Shown here: piece by piece, positions 28,081-36,236 of the stretch
Layout of the letters: each line of letters opens with the position of its first letter
Position numbering within the stretch: the first letter of the stretch is position 1
Assembly: GCF_019049655.1 (NCBI RefSeq)
Contig: NZ_JAFMOX010000064.1
Coordinates: forward strand, 124,001 to 188,000
Direction: 5' to 3'
DNA length: 64,000 nt
Origin: Rahnella rivi
GTDB lineage: Bacteria; Pseudomonadota; Gammaproteobacteria; Enterobacterales; Enterobacteriaceae
Translations under genes and position numbers: made by a program
The notes under the pieces: generated by a model
What the model was told of the DNA's origin: nothing
What the model saw: only the letters and a program-made list of their open reading frames with translations
Databases searched by the model: none

Positions 28081-28980
28081 TCAGAACGCGCTACGTTCTG
28101 CCTGAAGTTGCGCCGCCAGCGCTTTAAGCGCCGGCAAATATTGCTCATCGACCGGCGCAAAAGGTTTGCGGCACAGCGGCACGGCCACGATATCCATGTA
28201 ATGCAGAATCGTTTTCAGACCGCGGAAAACGCCCGTTTTTATCAGCAGGTCGATGACCTTGTTGCATTCACTTTGCAAATGCATCGCCCGCGGCACATCC
28301 CCTTCCAGCACGGCTTTTTTGATCGCCATATAGCGCCAGCCCATCACGTTATAGGTACTGCCTATTCCGCCATCGGCACCCGCCAGCAGGCCGGATGCGA
28401 AGATTTCGTCGTAACCGTTGTAGAGCACCAAATCCGGATGCGCACGGCGGATTTTTTCCATTTCGTACAAATCGCCGGAGGTTTGTTTCAGCGCGCCCAC
28501 GCCGGGCAGTTTGATCAGCGTGTCGATCTGATCCAGCGTCAGTTTCACGCCGCTGAGGGCCGGAATGTTATAGACCACCATCGGCAGGCCTTCGGCGGAA
28601 TCCGTGACCGCACGGTAGTGGTCGCAATGTTCATTGAAGCTGAAAGGATAGTAGAACGGCGTCACGGCGGAGACGGCATCAAAGCCGTAACGGTGTGCGG
28701 CGGCGGCCAGCGTCTGGCTTTCACGGGTACTGATGGCACCGACGTGGGCGATTAACGTCACCTTGCCCTTCGCTTCTTCCGCCACGATTTCCAGCACCTG
28801 CTCACGTTCCTGAGAGCTTTGCAGAAAAGCTTCGCCGGTAGAACCACCAACGTACAGGCCATCGATCCCCTGCTCAATATTGAAACGTACCAGACGGCGC
28901 AGGCTGTCGGTGTCCACTTGCTGTTGCTGATTAAAAGGAGTGAGCAATGCCGGCATCACGCCCCGCAGATTCTGTTTCAT
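28081..28980 (-). CDS. nanA: N-acetylneuraminate lyase NanA
   Basis: Class I aldolase splitting sialic acid to ManNAc and pyruvate. It is 299 residues in a TIM barrel. The Schiff-base lysine is Lys165 in G-A-L-K-Q-T-S-G-D, and the catalytic tyrosine is Tyr137 in V-V-Y-N-I-P. The carboxylate-binding G-G-S-T-G-E motif is near 45-50. It is the first gene of the nan operon, with NanR operator repeats 38 bases upstream of its start. Sequence agreement with E. coli is very high. Confidence 0.97.
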   Translation of the reverse strand: MKQNLRGVMPALLTPFNQQQQVDTDSLRRLVRFNIEQGIDGLYVGGSTGEAFLQSSQEREQVLEIVAEEAKGKVTLIAHVGAISTRESQTLAAAAHRYGFDAVSAVTPFYYPFSFNEHCDHYRAVTDSAEGLPMVVYNIPALSGVKLTLDQIDTLIKLPGVGALKQTSGDLYEMEKIRRAHPDLVLYNGYDEIFASGLLAGADGGIGSTYNVMGWRYMAIKKAVLEGDVPRAMHLQSECNKVIDLLIKTGVFRGLKTILHYMDIVAVPLCRKPFAPVDEQYLPALKALAAQLQAERSAF

Positions 28981-29017
28981 AAACGCCTCTTGGTTATTGG
29001 GTTATCAGGCAAATCGA

Positions 29018-29040
29018 TATACCTTTATACCTGTTATACC
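29018..29040 (-). promoter_or_regulatory. Triple NanR operator (three GGTATA repeats)
   Basis: Three TATACC hexamers on the plus strand at 29018-29023, 29026-29031 and 29035-29040; read on the minus strand they are GGTATA repeats with spacers of 3 and 2 bases. This is the arrangement NanR binds at the E. coli nanA promoter, where sialic acid relieves repression. It lies between nanR and nanA. Confidence 0.93.
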
Positions 29041-29161
29041 AGACCAAAAAACAAACACAATACAACGGAAGGTTCAGAATGTGATCCCGACCATAGGAAA
29101 TAGTGATGGCTGATCAGAGGTGATCAAAGAGAGTGCGGGGCAGATCCCAGTTCAGAAATGA

Positions 29162-29944
29162 TTACTTCTTCGGTCCGCGCTTCGCCGATGAGGCGTAATA
29201 TGCCGCGAAGACGCTTTTGAGATGCGCTTTCAGCGCGGCATCGGCGGCATCAGGATCACGAGCCTCAATAGCCTTGAAGATGTCGATATGCTGCTGATAA
29301 CTGACGTTGTTATGCGCGTGCAGCTCTTCCTGAGGGACGGAAGGACGCGCCGCAATCAGCCAGTCCAGTAAAGCCACGTGCACGACCATGAAGATCGGGT
29401 TCGCCGGGATTTCAGCCAGTTCACGGTGGAATTCAATATCAGAGCGGATGAAAAGATCGTTGTCATCAAGCGACTGGCTGTTCATTTCCAGCGCTTTGCC
29501 CAGGCGTGCAATCTGCTCGTCGGTGGCAAATTCTGCGGCGTAACGCACCAGGCTGGATTCGAAAAACATCCGCAACTGCTCGAAATGCGCAATCCCTTCA
29601 GGGCGCGCGAGGAAGTCTGTCGCCACACCGGATAATTCACTGATGATGGTGTCAGCCGAAGGACGTGACACCCGCGCCCGCTCGCCGTTGCTGATCTGCA
29701 CCAGCCCTTTACGTTTAAGCGCCGCCAGCGCTTCACGTACGGAGGGGCGGCCAACGTTGAAAAATGTCATCAGTTCTCGTTCTGAAGGAAGTTGCTCACC
29801 TTCAGCAAATTCGCGCCTGCGGATCATTTGCTCCAGCTCTTCTTCCACCATATCGGACAGCTTCTTGCGCGCAAGCGGTCGGCGACGCATCGCATGGCCG
29901 ATGGTGTCTGTCGTCTCCGGGGGCTGATCGTCAAATGTGCTCAT
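29162..29944 (-). CDS. nanR: GntR-family repressor NanR
   Basis: FadR-subfamily regulator of sialic acid genes; N-acetylneuraminate releases it from the GGTATA repeats. Of 260 residues, the N-terminal winged helix lies at about 25-95 (L-P-S-E-R-E-L-M-T-F-F-N-V-G-R-P-S-V-R-E-A). The FCD domain lies at about 105-245, with metal-ligand-type residues such as D-I-E-F-H near 168-172. It is upstream of nanA in the same direction across 181 bp. The match to E. coli NanR is extensive except for the variable N-terminal arm. Confidence 0.96.
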   Translation of the reverse strand: MSTFDDQPPETTDTIGHAMRRRPLARKKLSDMVEEELEQMIRRREFAEGEQLPSERELMTFFNVGRPSVREALAALKRKGLVQISNGERARVSRPSADTIISELSGVATDFLARPEGIAHFEQLRMFFESSLVRYAAEFATDEQIARLGKALEMNSQSLDDNDLFIRSDIEFHRELAEIPANPIFMVVHVALLDWLIAARPSVPQEELHAHNNVSYQQHIDIFKAIEARDPDAADAALKAHLKSVFAAYYASSAKRGPKK

Positions 29945-30051
29945 AGCGTCAGAATAAGACCTTTAAGAATGAAAGGTATGCGCGAATAATTTTGAATCAT
30001 AACACAGCCATTACGCACTGGCGAAAGGAGACACAGGCAGGGACAGGCAAT

Positions 30052-30083
30052 AAAAAACCCCGCGTATCAACGCAGGGTTTTTG
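30052..30083. terminator. Terminator after sspB
   Basis: The hairpin AAAAACCCCGCGT-ATCA-ACGCAGGGTTTTT has one mismatch in the stem. On the minus strand it ends in a T6 run and closes the sspAB operon. Confidence 0.9.
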
Positions 30084-30121
30084 TCAGGCTTTCAGAAAAC
30101 CTGGGTTCATTTGACGACGTG

Positions 30122-30616
30122 TTACTTAACGACGCGTAATGCCGGGCGTCCACCGCGTGGTGGCGCAGGTGGCTCGTCATCAGGGCCTTCTTCCGTGACA
30201 TCCGGTAAATCACCGTCAATCACTGACATAGTCGGTTCTGATGTCTCATCGTTGCTCAGGTTACCCGCGAAGGCACCTTCAGCTTCGTAAGCCGGTTCAG
30301 GCTCGAACATGGTTCCAGCCCCGTTTTCACGGGCATAAATCGCCAGTACAGCGGCAATCGGCACGAACACATTACGCGGCACACCGCCAAAGCGGGCGTT
30401 GAAACGTACATCGTCATTACCCAGTTCAAGATTACCGACGGCGCGAGGTGCAACGTTCAGAACAATTTGTCCGTCACGAGCAAACTCCATCGGAACCATG
30501 ACGCCGGGCATCGTGACATCAACCACCAGGTGCGGAGTGAGCTGGTTATCGAGTAACCACTCATAAAAGGCCCGCAACAGGTAAGGCCGGCGCGGAGACA
30601 TGTCGTTCATCTCCAT
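30122..30616 (-). CDS. sspB: ClpXP specificity adaptor SspB
   Basis: Adaptor that delivers ssrA-tagged proteins (and RseA) to ClpXP. It is 164 residues. A folded tag-binding domain (about 8-112, with R-P-Y-L-L-R-A-F-Y-E-W and V-P-L/I-A-A-V-L-A-I-Y-A-R-E-N-G) is followed by an acidic, proline-rich linker and the ClpX-binding tail R-G-G-R-P-A-L-R-V-V-K at the extreme C-terminus. Its start is three bases from the sspA stop. An ATG two codons downstream is equally possible. Confidence 0.96.
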   Translation of the reverse strand: MEMNDMSPRRPYLLRAFYEWLLDNQLTPHLVVDVTMPGVMVPMEFARDGQIVLNVAPRAVGNLELGNDDVRFNARFGGVPRNVFVPIAAVLAIYARENGAGTMFEPEPAYEAEGAFAGNLSNDETSEPTMSVIDGDLPDVTEEGPDDEPPAPPRGGRPALRVVK

Positions 30617-30619
30617 ACC

Positions 30620-31261
30620 TTAACCTCGTGTATGCAAACGCATTTCGCGCTCGGGTTCGGTCAGAGAAGCCAGGAATGCATCACGTTCGAATACGCGGGT
30701 CATGTAGCCTTTCAGCTCTTTAGAACCGGTACCGGACAGCTCAATACCCAGCTCTGGCAGACGCCATAACAGCGGTGCCAGGTAGCAATCGACCAGGCTA
30801 AACTCTTCGCTTTTGAAATAAGGCATGTAAGAGAAGATTGGCGCAATCGCCAGCAGCTCTTCGCGCAACTGCTTACGTGCTGCATCAGCTTCAGCAGCCG
30901 TACCTTGTTCAACCTGACGCATCAGAGAGTACCAGTCGTTTTCGATGCGGTGCATCATCAGACGGCTCTCACCACGTGCAACCGGATAAACCGGCATCAG
31001 TGGTGGATGCGGGAAGCGCTCATCAAGGTATTCCATGATGATGCGGGATTCGAACAGGGTCAGCTCACGATCGACCAGCGTTGGCACGGTGCGATAGGGG
31101 TTGAGGTCAATAAGATCCTGCGGCAGGTGATCCATCTCAACCTGCTCAATCTCGACACTGACACCTTTTTCGGCCAGTACGATACGTACTTGATGGCTAA
31201 AAATGTCGGTCGGGCCGGAAAACAGCGTCATTACCGAACGTTTGTTGGCAGCGACAGCCAT
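30620..31261 (-). CDS. sspA: Stringent starvation protein A SspA
   Basis: GST-fold protein that binds RNA polymerase and supports stationary-phase acid tolerance and phage P1 late transcription. It has no GST activity. It is 213 residues. The thioredoxin-like half (about 10-90) carries F-S-G-P-T-D-I-F-S-H and V-P-T-L-V-D-R-E-L-T-L-F-E-S-R; the helical half carries D-C-Y-L-A-P-L-L-W-R. The start at 31261 follows TTGGAGG and gives the conserved M-A-V-A-A-N-K-R-S N-terminus. It is followed directly by sspB. Confidence 0.97.
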   Translation of the reverse strand: MAVAANKRSVMTLFSGPTDIFSHQVRIVLAEKGVSVEIEQVEMDHLPQDLIDLNPYRTVPTLVDRELTLFESRIIMEYLDERFPHPPLMPVYPVARGESRLMMHRIENDWYSLMRQVEQGTAAEADAARKQLREELLAIAPIFSYMPYFKSEEFSLVDCYLAPLLWRLPELGIELSGTGSKELKGYMTRVFERDAFLASLTEPEREMRLHTRG

Positions 31262-31283
31262 GAAAACCTCCAAGTTATCTAGA

Positions 31284-31310
31284 ATTATACAGCGAATAGC
31301 CAACTGTCAG
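31284..31310 (-). promoter_or_regulatory. Promoter of sspAB
   Basis: On the minus strand, a perfect TATAAT (31284-31289) is preceded by CTGACA (31305-31310), 15 bp apart. It lies just upstream of the sspA ribosome site. The short spacer is slightly unusual. Confidence 0.65.
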
Positions 31311-31563
31311 GCTGCTATCCTGAACAATCATTTTATCGCCAGCCTGCAGTTTTTGTTCCGTAGTTTCATAGACAACCGTTGGCAGGGCGAACCCAACCAG
31401 GAAGCGCGGCAACGTCAACTGCTCGGCGAATAGGCACAAAAGTGTGTGATAGTTTACCAGATTTTACGCGTGCTGTGGGGACGGCGAGATGATTTCGTGG
31501 TGAATTGTGTGTCTGAAAATCATTAATGCCTGTTTTACACACGCCCTGGCGGAATGACGGGCA

Positions 31564-31590
31564 TAAAAAAACCCGGTGTAGCACCGGGTT
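31564..31590 (-). terminator. Terminator of rplM-rpsI
   Basis: A stem of ACCCGGTG with CACCGGGT and a 3-base loop; on the minus strand a long T run follows. It lies 52 bases after rpsI. Confidence 0.93.
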
Positions 31591-31641
31591 TTTGACGTTG
31601 ATTTTCGTGCAGTAGCACTGTGCTGCATGAGCAGCAGAAAA

Positions 31642-32034
31642 TTAACGCTTGGAGAACTGAGGACGACGACGTGCTTTACGCAGGCCGACTTTCTTACGTT
31701 CAACCTGACGAGCATCGCGAGTAACGAAGCCTGCTTTACGCAGTTCGCCACGCAGATTTTCGTCATATTCCATCAGTGCACGGGTGATACCGTGACGGAT
31801 AGCGCCAGCCTGACCGGAGATACCACCACCTTTAACAGTGATGTACAGGTCAAATTTAGTAACCATATCGACCAGTTCCAGTGGTTGACGAACTACCATG
31901 CGGGCAGTTTCACGACCAAAGTACTGTTCCAGGCTACGCTGGTTGATTACGATGTTACCACTACCCGGTTTGATGAAAACACGAGCGGCGGAGCTTTTGC
32001 GGCGACCAGTGCCGTAGTATTGATTTTCAGCCAT
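31642..32034 (-). CDS. rpsI: 30S ribosomal protein S9
   Basis: Universal small-subunit protein uS9 (130 residues). Its basic C-terminal tail (R-R-R-P-Q-F-S-K-R) reaches the P-site tRNA. Conserved features include Y-Y-G-T-G-R-R-K-S-S-A-A-R-V near the N-terminus and G-G-G-I-S-G-Q-A-G-A-I-R-H-G-I-T-R-A near 67-84. It lies 16 bases after rplM in the same operon, the universal bacterial pair. Confidence 0.99.
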   Translation of the reverse strand: MAENQYYGTGRRKSSAARVFIKPGSGNIVINQRSLEQYFGRETARMVVRQPLELVDMVTKFDLYITVKGGGISGQAGAIRHGITRALMEYDENLRGELRKAGFVTRDARQVERKKVGLRKARRRPQFSKR

Positions 32035-32050
32035 TGCCTATAATCCCGAA

Positions 32051-32479
32051 TTAAATGTCAAGAACTTGCGGTTGTTGCGCCGCATGAGTGTGCTCGTTAC
32101 CCGCGTAAACTTTCATTTTACGGTACATTGCACGACCCAACGGGCCCTTTGGCAACATGCCTTTAACCGCGAGCTCGATCACGCGTTCAGGACGGCGAGC
32201 GATCATCTCTTCAAAGGTCGCTTGCTTGATACCACCGATGTGGCCGGTGTGATGGTAATAAATCTTGTCGTTACGCTTGTTGCCGGTTACAGCAACTTTT
32301 TCTGCGTTCAGAACGATGATGTAATCACCAGTATCAACGTGCGGAGTGTATTCCGCTTTATGTTTGCCACGCAGACGGCGGGCCAGTTCAGTGGCCAGGC
32401 GACCTAAGGTCTTGCCGGTAGCGTCAACTACGAACCAGTCACGTTGTACGGTTTCCGGTTTAGCTGTAAAAGTTTTCAT
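32051..32479 (-). CDS. rplM: 50S ribosomal protein L13
   Basis: Universal large-subunit protein uL13, an early assembly protein. The start at 32479 gives M-K-T-F-T-A-K-P-E-T-V and 142 residues as in E. coli; an in-frame start five codons upstream is not needed. Conserved G-K-T-L-G-R-L-A-T (about 26-34) and G-M-L-P-K-G-P-L-G-R near 109-118 are present. L13 has been reported as autogenous repressor of rplM-rpsI acting on the leader mRNA, consistent with the long leader here. Confidence 0.98.
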   Translation of the reverse strand: MKTFTAKPETVQRDWFVVDATGKTLGRLATELARRLRGKHKAEYTPHVDTGDYIIVLNAEKVAVTGNKRNDKIYYHHTGHIGGIKQATFEEMIARRPERVIELAVKGMLPKGPLGRAMYRKMKVYAGNEHTHAAQQPQVLDI

Positions 32480-32796
32480 TAAAAGCTTACCCAATTAAAG
32501 TTACACGTTGGCGAACACCCGAACGCTTACTTGTTTATAAAATAAGTATTTGAGGTTCACACGACCATCGTCCAGCAAACCTACCCCTTCGAATAGCCAA
32601 TGCTGGCACTTATAAAGTTTCGGGAAAAAAACTTTGTAGTAACGTGGGGTCGCAAGATTATAGAGAAGTCTCCTGCAAAAATCGAACCTTTTTCGACAAA
32701 AAGGAAGATTTCCCTCAGGGCCGTCTGAAGGTTCGCTATGCAGGCTGTACCGGGTCTTTTATATCACAAATAGAACAAAAAATAATCAGCTAACAA
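32480..32796 (-). promoter_or_regulatory. rplM-rpsI promoter and L13-responsive leader
   Basis: On the minus strand, a TATAAT box (32657-32662) with a weak TTCGAT at 18 bp (32681-32686) would start transcription near 32650. That leaves a leader of about 170 nt before rplM. The stretch after the start (CTTGCGACCCCACGTTAC) recalls the E. coli rplM leader. Translation control by L13 is known in E. coli; the binding structure was not resolved here. The rest, up to zapE, shows nothing else. Confidence 0.7.
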
Positions 32797-33933
32797 TCAG
32801 GGCAGATGAGGTCGCTTCAGATATTCCTCACTTTGCATCTCCTGCAGGCGCGACAGGCAGCGCTGGTATTCGAACTTCAACCGCTCGCCCTGATAAATTT
32901 CAAACATTGGCACCGCAGCGGAGATCACCAGTTTCACGTGGCGTTCATAGAATTCATCGACCAGCGCCAGAAAACGGCGGGCGGCATTCTCGCTGTCGGC
33001 TCCCATCACCGGGACGTTATGCAACAACACGCTGTGATAGATTTTCGACAGCGCGATGTAATCGAGCTGGCTGCGGGCTTCTTCACACAGCGTATGGAAC
33101 TCCACCGCCAGGACGCCATCGACGGCCGCAATGGCCTGCATCGGGCGATGATTCACTTCCAGCACAGGCCGTTCATTGGCGGAACCACTGTGGTTTCCGG
33201 TCAGTTTTCCAAGCATGGAGTGCATCGCATCGGCGGTTTGCGCTCCCGCCGGTGACAGCCACAGATTCGCCTGCGTCAGCGTGCGCAGACGGTAATCGAT
33301 TCCTGCATCAACGTTAAGCACGTCGCAGTATTCTTTAATCAGATCAATGGCTGGCAGGAAGCGTGCACGTTGCAGCCCGTTACGGTAAAGCAAATCCGGC
33401 GGAATGTTGGAGGTGGCGATCAGCGTAATACCACGGGCAAAAAGCGCCTGCAGTAGCGTCGCCAGCAGCATGGCATCGGTGATATCGGAAACAAAGAATT
33501 CATCGAAACACAACACATCGGTTTCAGCTTTAAAGCGGTCTGCGATCACTTCCAGCGGATCTTCCTGCCCCTGAAGCTGGGTCAGTTCCTGATGCACGCG
33601 CAACATAAAGCGGTGGAAGTGCAGCCGCAGTTTGCGTTCGCCCGGCAAACTGTGGAAAAAAAGATCCATCAGCCAGGTCTTGCCTCGCCCTACTCCGCCC
33701 CACATATACAAGCCCTGAACCGGGCGTTGCGCGGTTTTTACCGGTGCTTTAGCGAACAGGCGACCGAGCAGGCCTCCCCGGCTGGCGGGTTGAGCGGTGG
33801 GCGCAGTGTTGGCACTCAGCGCCTGATAAATGGCATCGAGCTGAGCGACGGCCTGCTTCTGAACGGCGTCCGGCTGGAACTCTCCGGCATCTACGGCGTT
33901 CTGATAAAGGATAAGGGGTGATTTGGGTTGCAT
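32797..33933 (-). CDS. zapE: Cell division ATPase ZapE
   Basis: AFG1-type P-loop ATPase that associates with the Z ring and destabilises FtsZ polymers under stress. It is 378 residues. Walker A is G-G-V-G-R-G-K-T (about 78-85), Walker B is V-L-C-F-D-E-F-F near 134-141, and sensor-like A-T-S-N-I-P-P is near 177. It is divergent from zapG (yhcB), the conserved neighbour. Confidence 0.96.
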   Translation of the reverse strand: MQPKSPLILYQNAVDAGEFQPDAVQKQAVAQLDAIYQALSANTAPTAQPASRGGLLGRLFAKAPVKTAQRPVQGLYMWGGVGRGKTWLMDLFFHSLPGERKLRLHFHRFMLRVHQELTQLQGQEDPLEVIADRFKAETDVLCFDEFFVSDITDAMLLATLLQALFARGITLIATSNIPPDLLYRNGLQRARFLPAIDLIKEYCDVLNVDAGIDYRLRTLTQANLWLSPAGAQTADAMHSMLGKLTGNHSGSANERPVLEVNHRPMQAIAAVDGVLAVEFHTLCEEARSQLDYIALSKIYHSVLLHNVPVMGADSENAARRFLALVDEFYERHVKLVISAAVPMFEIYQGERLKFEYQRCLSRLQEMQSEEYLKRPHLP

Positions 33934-34218
33934 GTTAGTTAACGTCCCTGAGAAAAAAATTTTACGTTTTTCACGTCGTTTCGCCGCTTTTTTGCCGTCT
34001 GTTCGCCACTTTTACCCTCAGTCTGCGCGTGAAAAAAGCGTCGGGCTGCGGTGATTGTGACGGCAGGATTCCACTCGGACAAGGTTAACGGTTATAGTGG
34101 AGCTATTGCATGACGAATGCGTGTGACAATTACGTTAAAACCATTGTGTAAAAAAGTTAAGTCATAAAAGTTACGTGAAAAAGCCCTGCGGGACAACGAA
34201 GTCAAAATAGGAGTCATT

Positions 34219-34620
34219 ATGACCTGGGAGTATGCACTCATTGGATTAGTGGTCGGTATCGCGATTGGTGCGGTGGCGATGCGCTTTGGCAATCGTCAAT
34301 TACGCGATCAGCAAGTGATGAAAAATGAGCTGGAGAAAAGCAAAGCAGAACTCGACGAATACCGTCAGGAACTGACAGGCCACTTTGCGCGCAGCGCAGA
34401 ACTGCTCGATAACATGGCGACGGATTACCGTCAGCTTTATCAGCACATGGCGAAGAGCTCCAACAACCTGTTGCCGGACTTGCCACAGCAAGATAATCCG
34501 TTCAACTACCGTCTGACCGGTTCTGAAGCCGATAACGATCAGGCACCTGTGCAGATGCCACGCGATTACTCCGATGGTGCATCGGGTCTGCTGCGTGGCG
34601 AGCGTCCTGTTCGCAAATAA
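34219..34620 (+). CDS. zapG: Cell division/envelope coordinator ZapG (YhcB)
   Basis: DUF1043 inner-membrane protein of 133 residues that links envelope growth to division in E. coli. It has one N-terminal transmembrane helix (about 4-24, I-G-L-V-V-G-I-A-I-G-A-V), then a coiled coil (about 30-85) and a disordered polar tail. An AATAGGAG site precedes the ATG. The divergent neighbour zapE supports the call. Confidence 0.95.
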   Translation: MTWEYALIGLVVGIAIGAVAMRFGNRQLRDQQVMKNELEKSKAELDEYRQELTGHFARSAELLDNMATDYRQLYQHMAKSSNNLLPDLPQQDNPFNYRLTGSEADNDQAPVQMPRDYSDGASGLLRGERPVRK

Positions 34621-34666
34621 CAGACGCGATTGCCCGGCCCCGCAGTTCTCCGGCGCCGGGACAAAT

Positions 34667-34693
34667 ACGGTGCATGCCCTGCGCATGCACCGT
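34667..34693 (+). terminator. Hairpin between zapG and degQ
   Basis: A perfect 11-bp stem (ACGGTGCATGC with GCATGCACCGT) and 5-base loop without a T run. It probably marks the end of the zapG transcript by protection or Rho action. Confidence 0.5.
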
Positions 34694-34781
34694 TCTCCAG
34701 ACCTGACCCTTCCCGTGCTGTGAATCATCGTTCGATTGTCCGTAAAAGACGCCCATTACAGAAAGCGAGAGAGTTATCCTG

Positions 34782-36149
34782 ATGAAGAAAAAGTCATTTT
34801 TGCTCAGTGTGTTAGCTGTTAGCCTTGGATTAACCTTCGCTTCTGCGCCGATGGCAAGTGCCGCTTTGCCAATGGCTGTACAAGGGCAACCGCTGCCAAG
34901 TCTGGCGCCGATGCTTGAAAAAGTCTTGCCCGCGGTCGTCGGCGTTCAGGTTTCCGGAACGCAACCGCCAAGCACTGACGTTCCTCCGGAATTCAAATTC
35001 TTCTTTGGTCAGCAAGATCCTGAGCCTAATCAGGGTGCACAGCCGTTCGAAGGGCTGGGCTCCGGCGTGATCATTGATGCCGCAAAAGGTTACGTTCTCA
35101 CCAACAATCACGTTGTGAACAATGCGGACAAAATTACCGTCCAGCTTAACGATGGCCGCGAGTACAAGGCAAAACTGATTGGTAAAGATGACCAGTCAGA
35201 TATCGCCGTGATCCAACTGATTGATGCGAAAAACCTGACGCAAATCGCAATGGCCGATTCTGATGCCTTGCAGGTCGGCGATTTCGCCATCGCTGTAGGT
35301 AACCCGTTCGGGCTTGGGCAGACCGTCACCTCCGGTATCGTCTCGGCGCTCGGGCGCAGCGGGCTGAATCTCGAAGGGCTGGAGAACTTTATCCAGACCG
35401 ATGCCTCCATTAACCGGGGGAATTCCGGTGGTGCATTGCTTAACCTGAAAGGTGAGCTCATCGGGATCAATACCGCAATCATCTCTTCTCAGGGTGGCAG
35501 CGTCGGTATTGGGTTTGCGATCCCGGTGAACATGGCGAAAAATCTGAGCCATCAGCTGATTGAGTTTGGCGAGGTCAAACGCGGCCTGCTGGGCATCCGT
35601 GGCAGTGAAATGACCCCCGAACTGGCGCAGGCCTTCAAGCTGGACAGTCAGCGTGGGGCGTTCGTCAATGAAGTGCTGCCAGATTCTGCGGCAGCCAAAG
35701 CGGGCATAAAATCCGGTGACGTGCTGATTACGTTGCAGGGTAAAACGCTCAGCAGCTTCGCGGAACTGCGCGCCAAAGTGGGTACTGCCGGTCCGGGCGT
35801 CGTCATGCAGATTGGTTTACTGCGCGAAGGCAAACCGATGACGGTGAGTGTCACACTGGCCCAGAGCCCGGCAGTGGAAGTCAGCATCGAGAAAATCAAC
35901 CCGGCCTTACAGGGCGTTACGCTCAGTGATGTGGACGCTAAAACAGGCAAAGGTGTTCAGGTCGATGACGTGAAGAAAGGCACACCGGCAGAGCAGGTGG
36001 GCCTGGAGAAAGACGATGTGATCATCGGTGTAAACCGTGAACCCATCGACAATCTGGCAGCCTTACGCAAGATCCTTGAAACCAAACCGGACCTGATCGC
36101 CCTGAGCATTCTGCGCAAAGGGCAAAATATGTACCTGCTGATGCCGTAA
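34782..36149 (+). CDS. degQ: Periplasmic serine protease DegQ
   Basis: HtrA-family protease/chaperone of the periplasm, 455 residues. The signal peptide ends at A-S-A near residue 27. The catalytic triad is His110 (N-N-H-V-V-N), Asp140 (S-D-I-A-V) and Ser215 (N-S-G-G-A-L). Two PDZ domains follow (about 260-345 and 365-450). The linker and the P-E-F-K-F-F-F loop fit DegQ rather than DegP, and the degS neighbour agrees. degS follows after a 12-bp-stem hairpin. Confidence 0.96.
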   Translation: MKKKSFLLSVLAVSLGLTFASAPMASAALPMAVQGQPLPSLAPMLEKVLPAVVGVQVSGTQPPSTDVPPEFKFFFGQQDPEPNQGAQPFEGLGSGVIIDAAKGYVLTNNHVVNNADKITVQLNDGREYKAKLIGKDDQSDIAVIQLIDAKNLTQIAMADSDALQVGDFAIAVGNPFGLGQTVTSGIVSALGRSGLNLEGLENFIQTDASINRGNSGGALLNLKGELIGINTAIISSQGGSVGIGFAIPVNMAKNLSHQLIEFGEVKRGLLGIRGSEMTPELAQAFKLDSQRGAFVNEVLPDSAAAKAGIKSGDVLITLQGKTLSSFAELRAKVGTAGPGVVMQIGLLREGKPMTVSVTLAQSPAVEVSIEKINPALQGVTLSDVDAKTGKGVQVDDVKKGTPAEQVGLEKDDVIIGVNREPIDNLAALRKILETKPDLIALSILRKGQNMYLLMP

Positions 36150-36158
36150 AGCGTTGAA

Positions 36159-36188
36159 AATCGGACGCAGATGCTGCTGCGTCCGATT
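36159..36188 (+). terminator. Hairpin between degQ and degS
   Basis: A perfect 12-bp stem (AATCGGACGCAG with CTGCGTCCGATT) and 6-base loop. No T run. It separates degQ from degS, which has its own start in E. coli. Confidence 0.55.
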
Positions 36189-36236
36189 AAGTCGTGCTAT
36201 TCTTCAGTCACTTTTCATCTCGCACCCCATACACTC

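Larger units (their letters stand above)
31262..31641. other. Intergenic region rpsI-sspA
   Basis: A 380-bp gap. Its right end holds the rpsI terminator, its left end the sspA promoter. The middle (about 31,330-31,560) shows no gene, repeat or conserved RNA that I recognise. A 72-codon minus frame there lacks family features. Confidence 0.6.
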
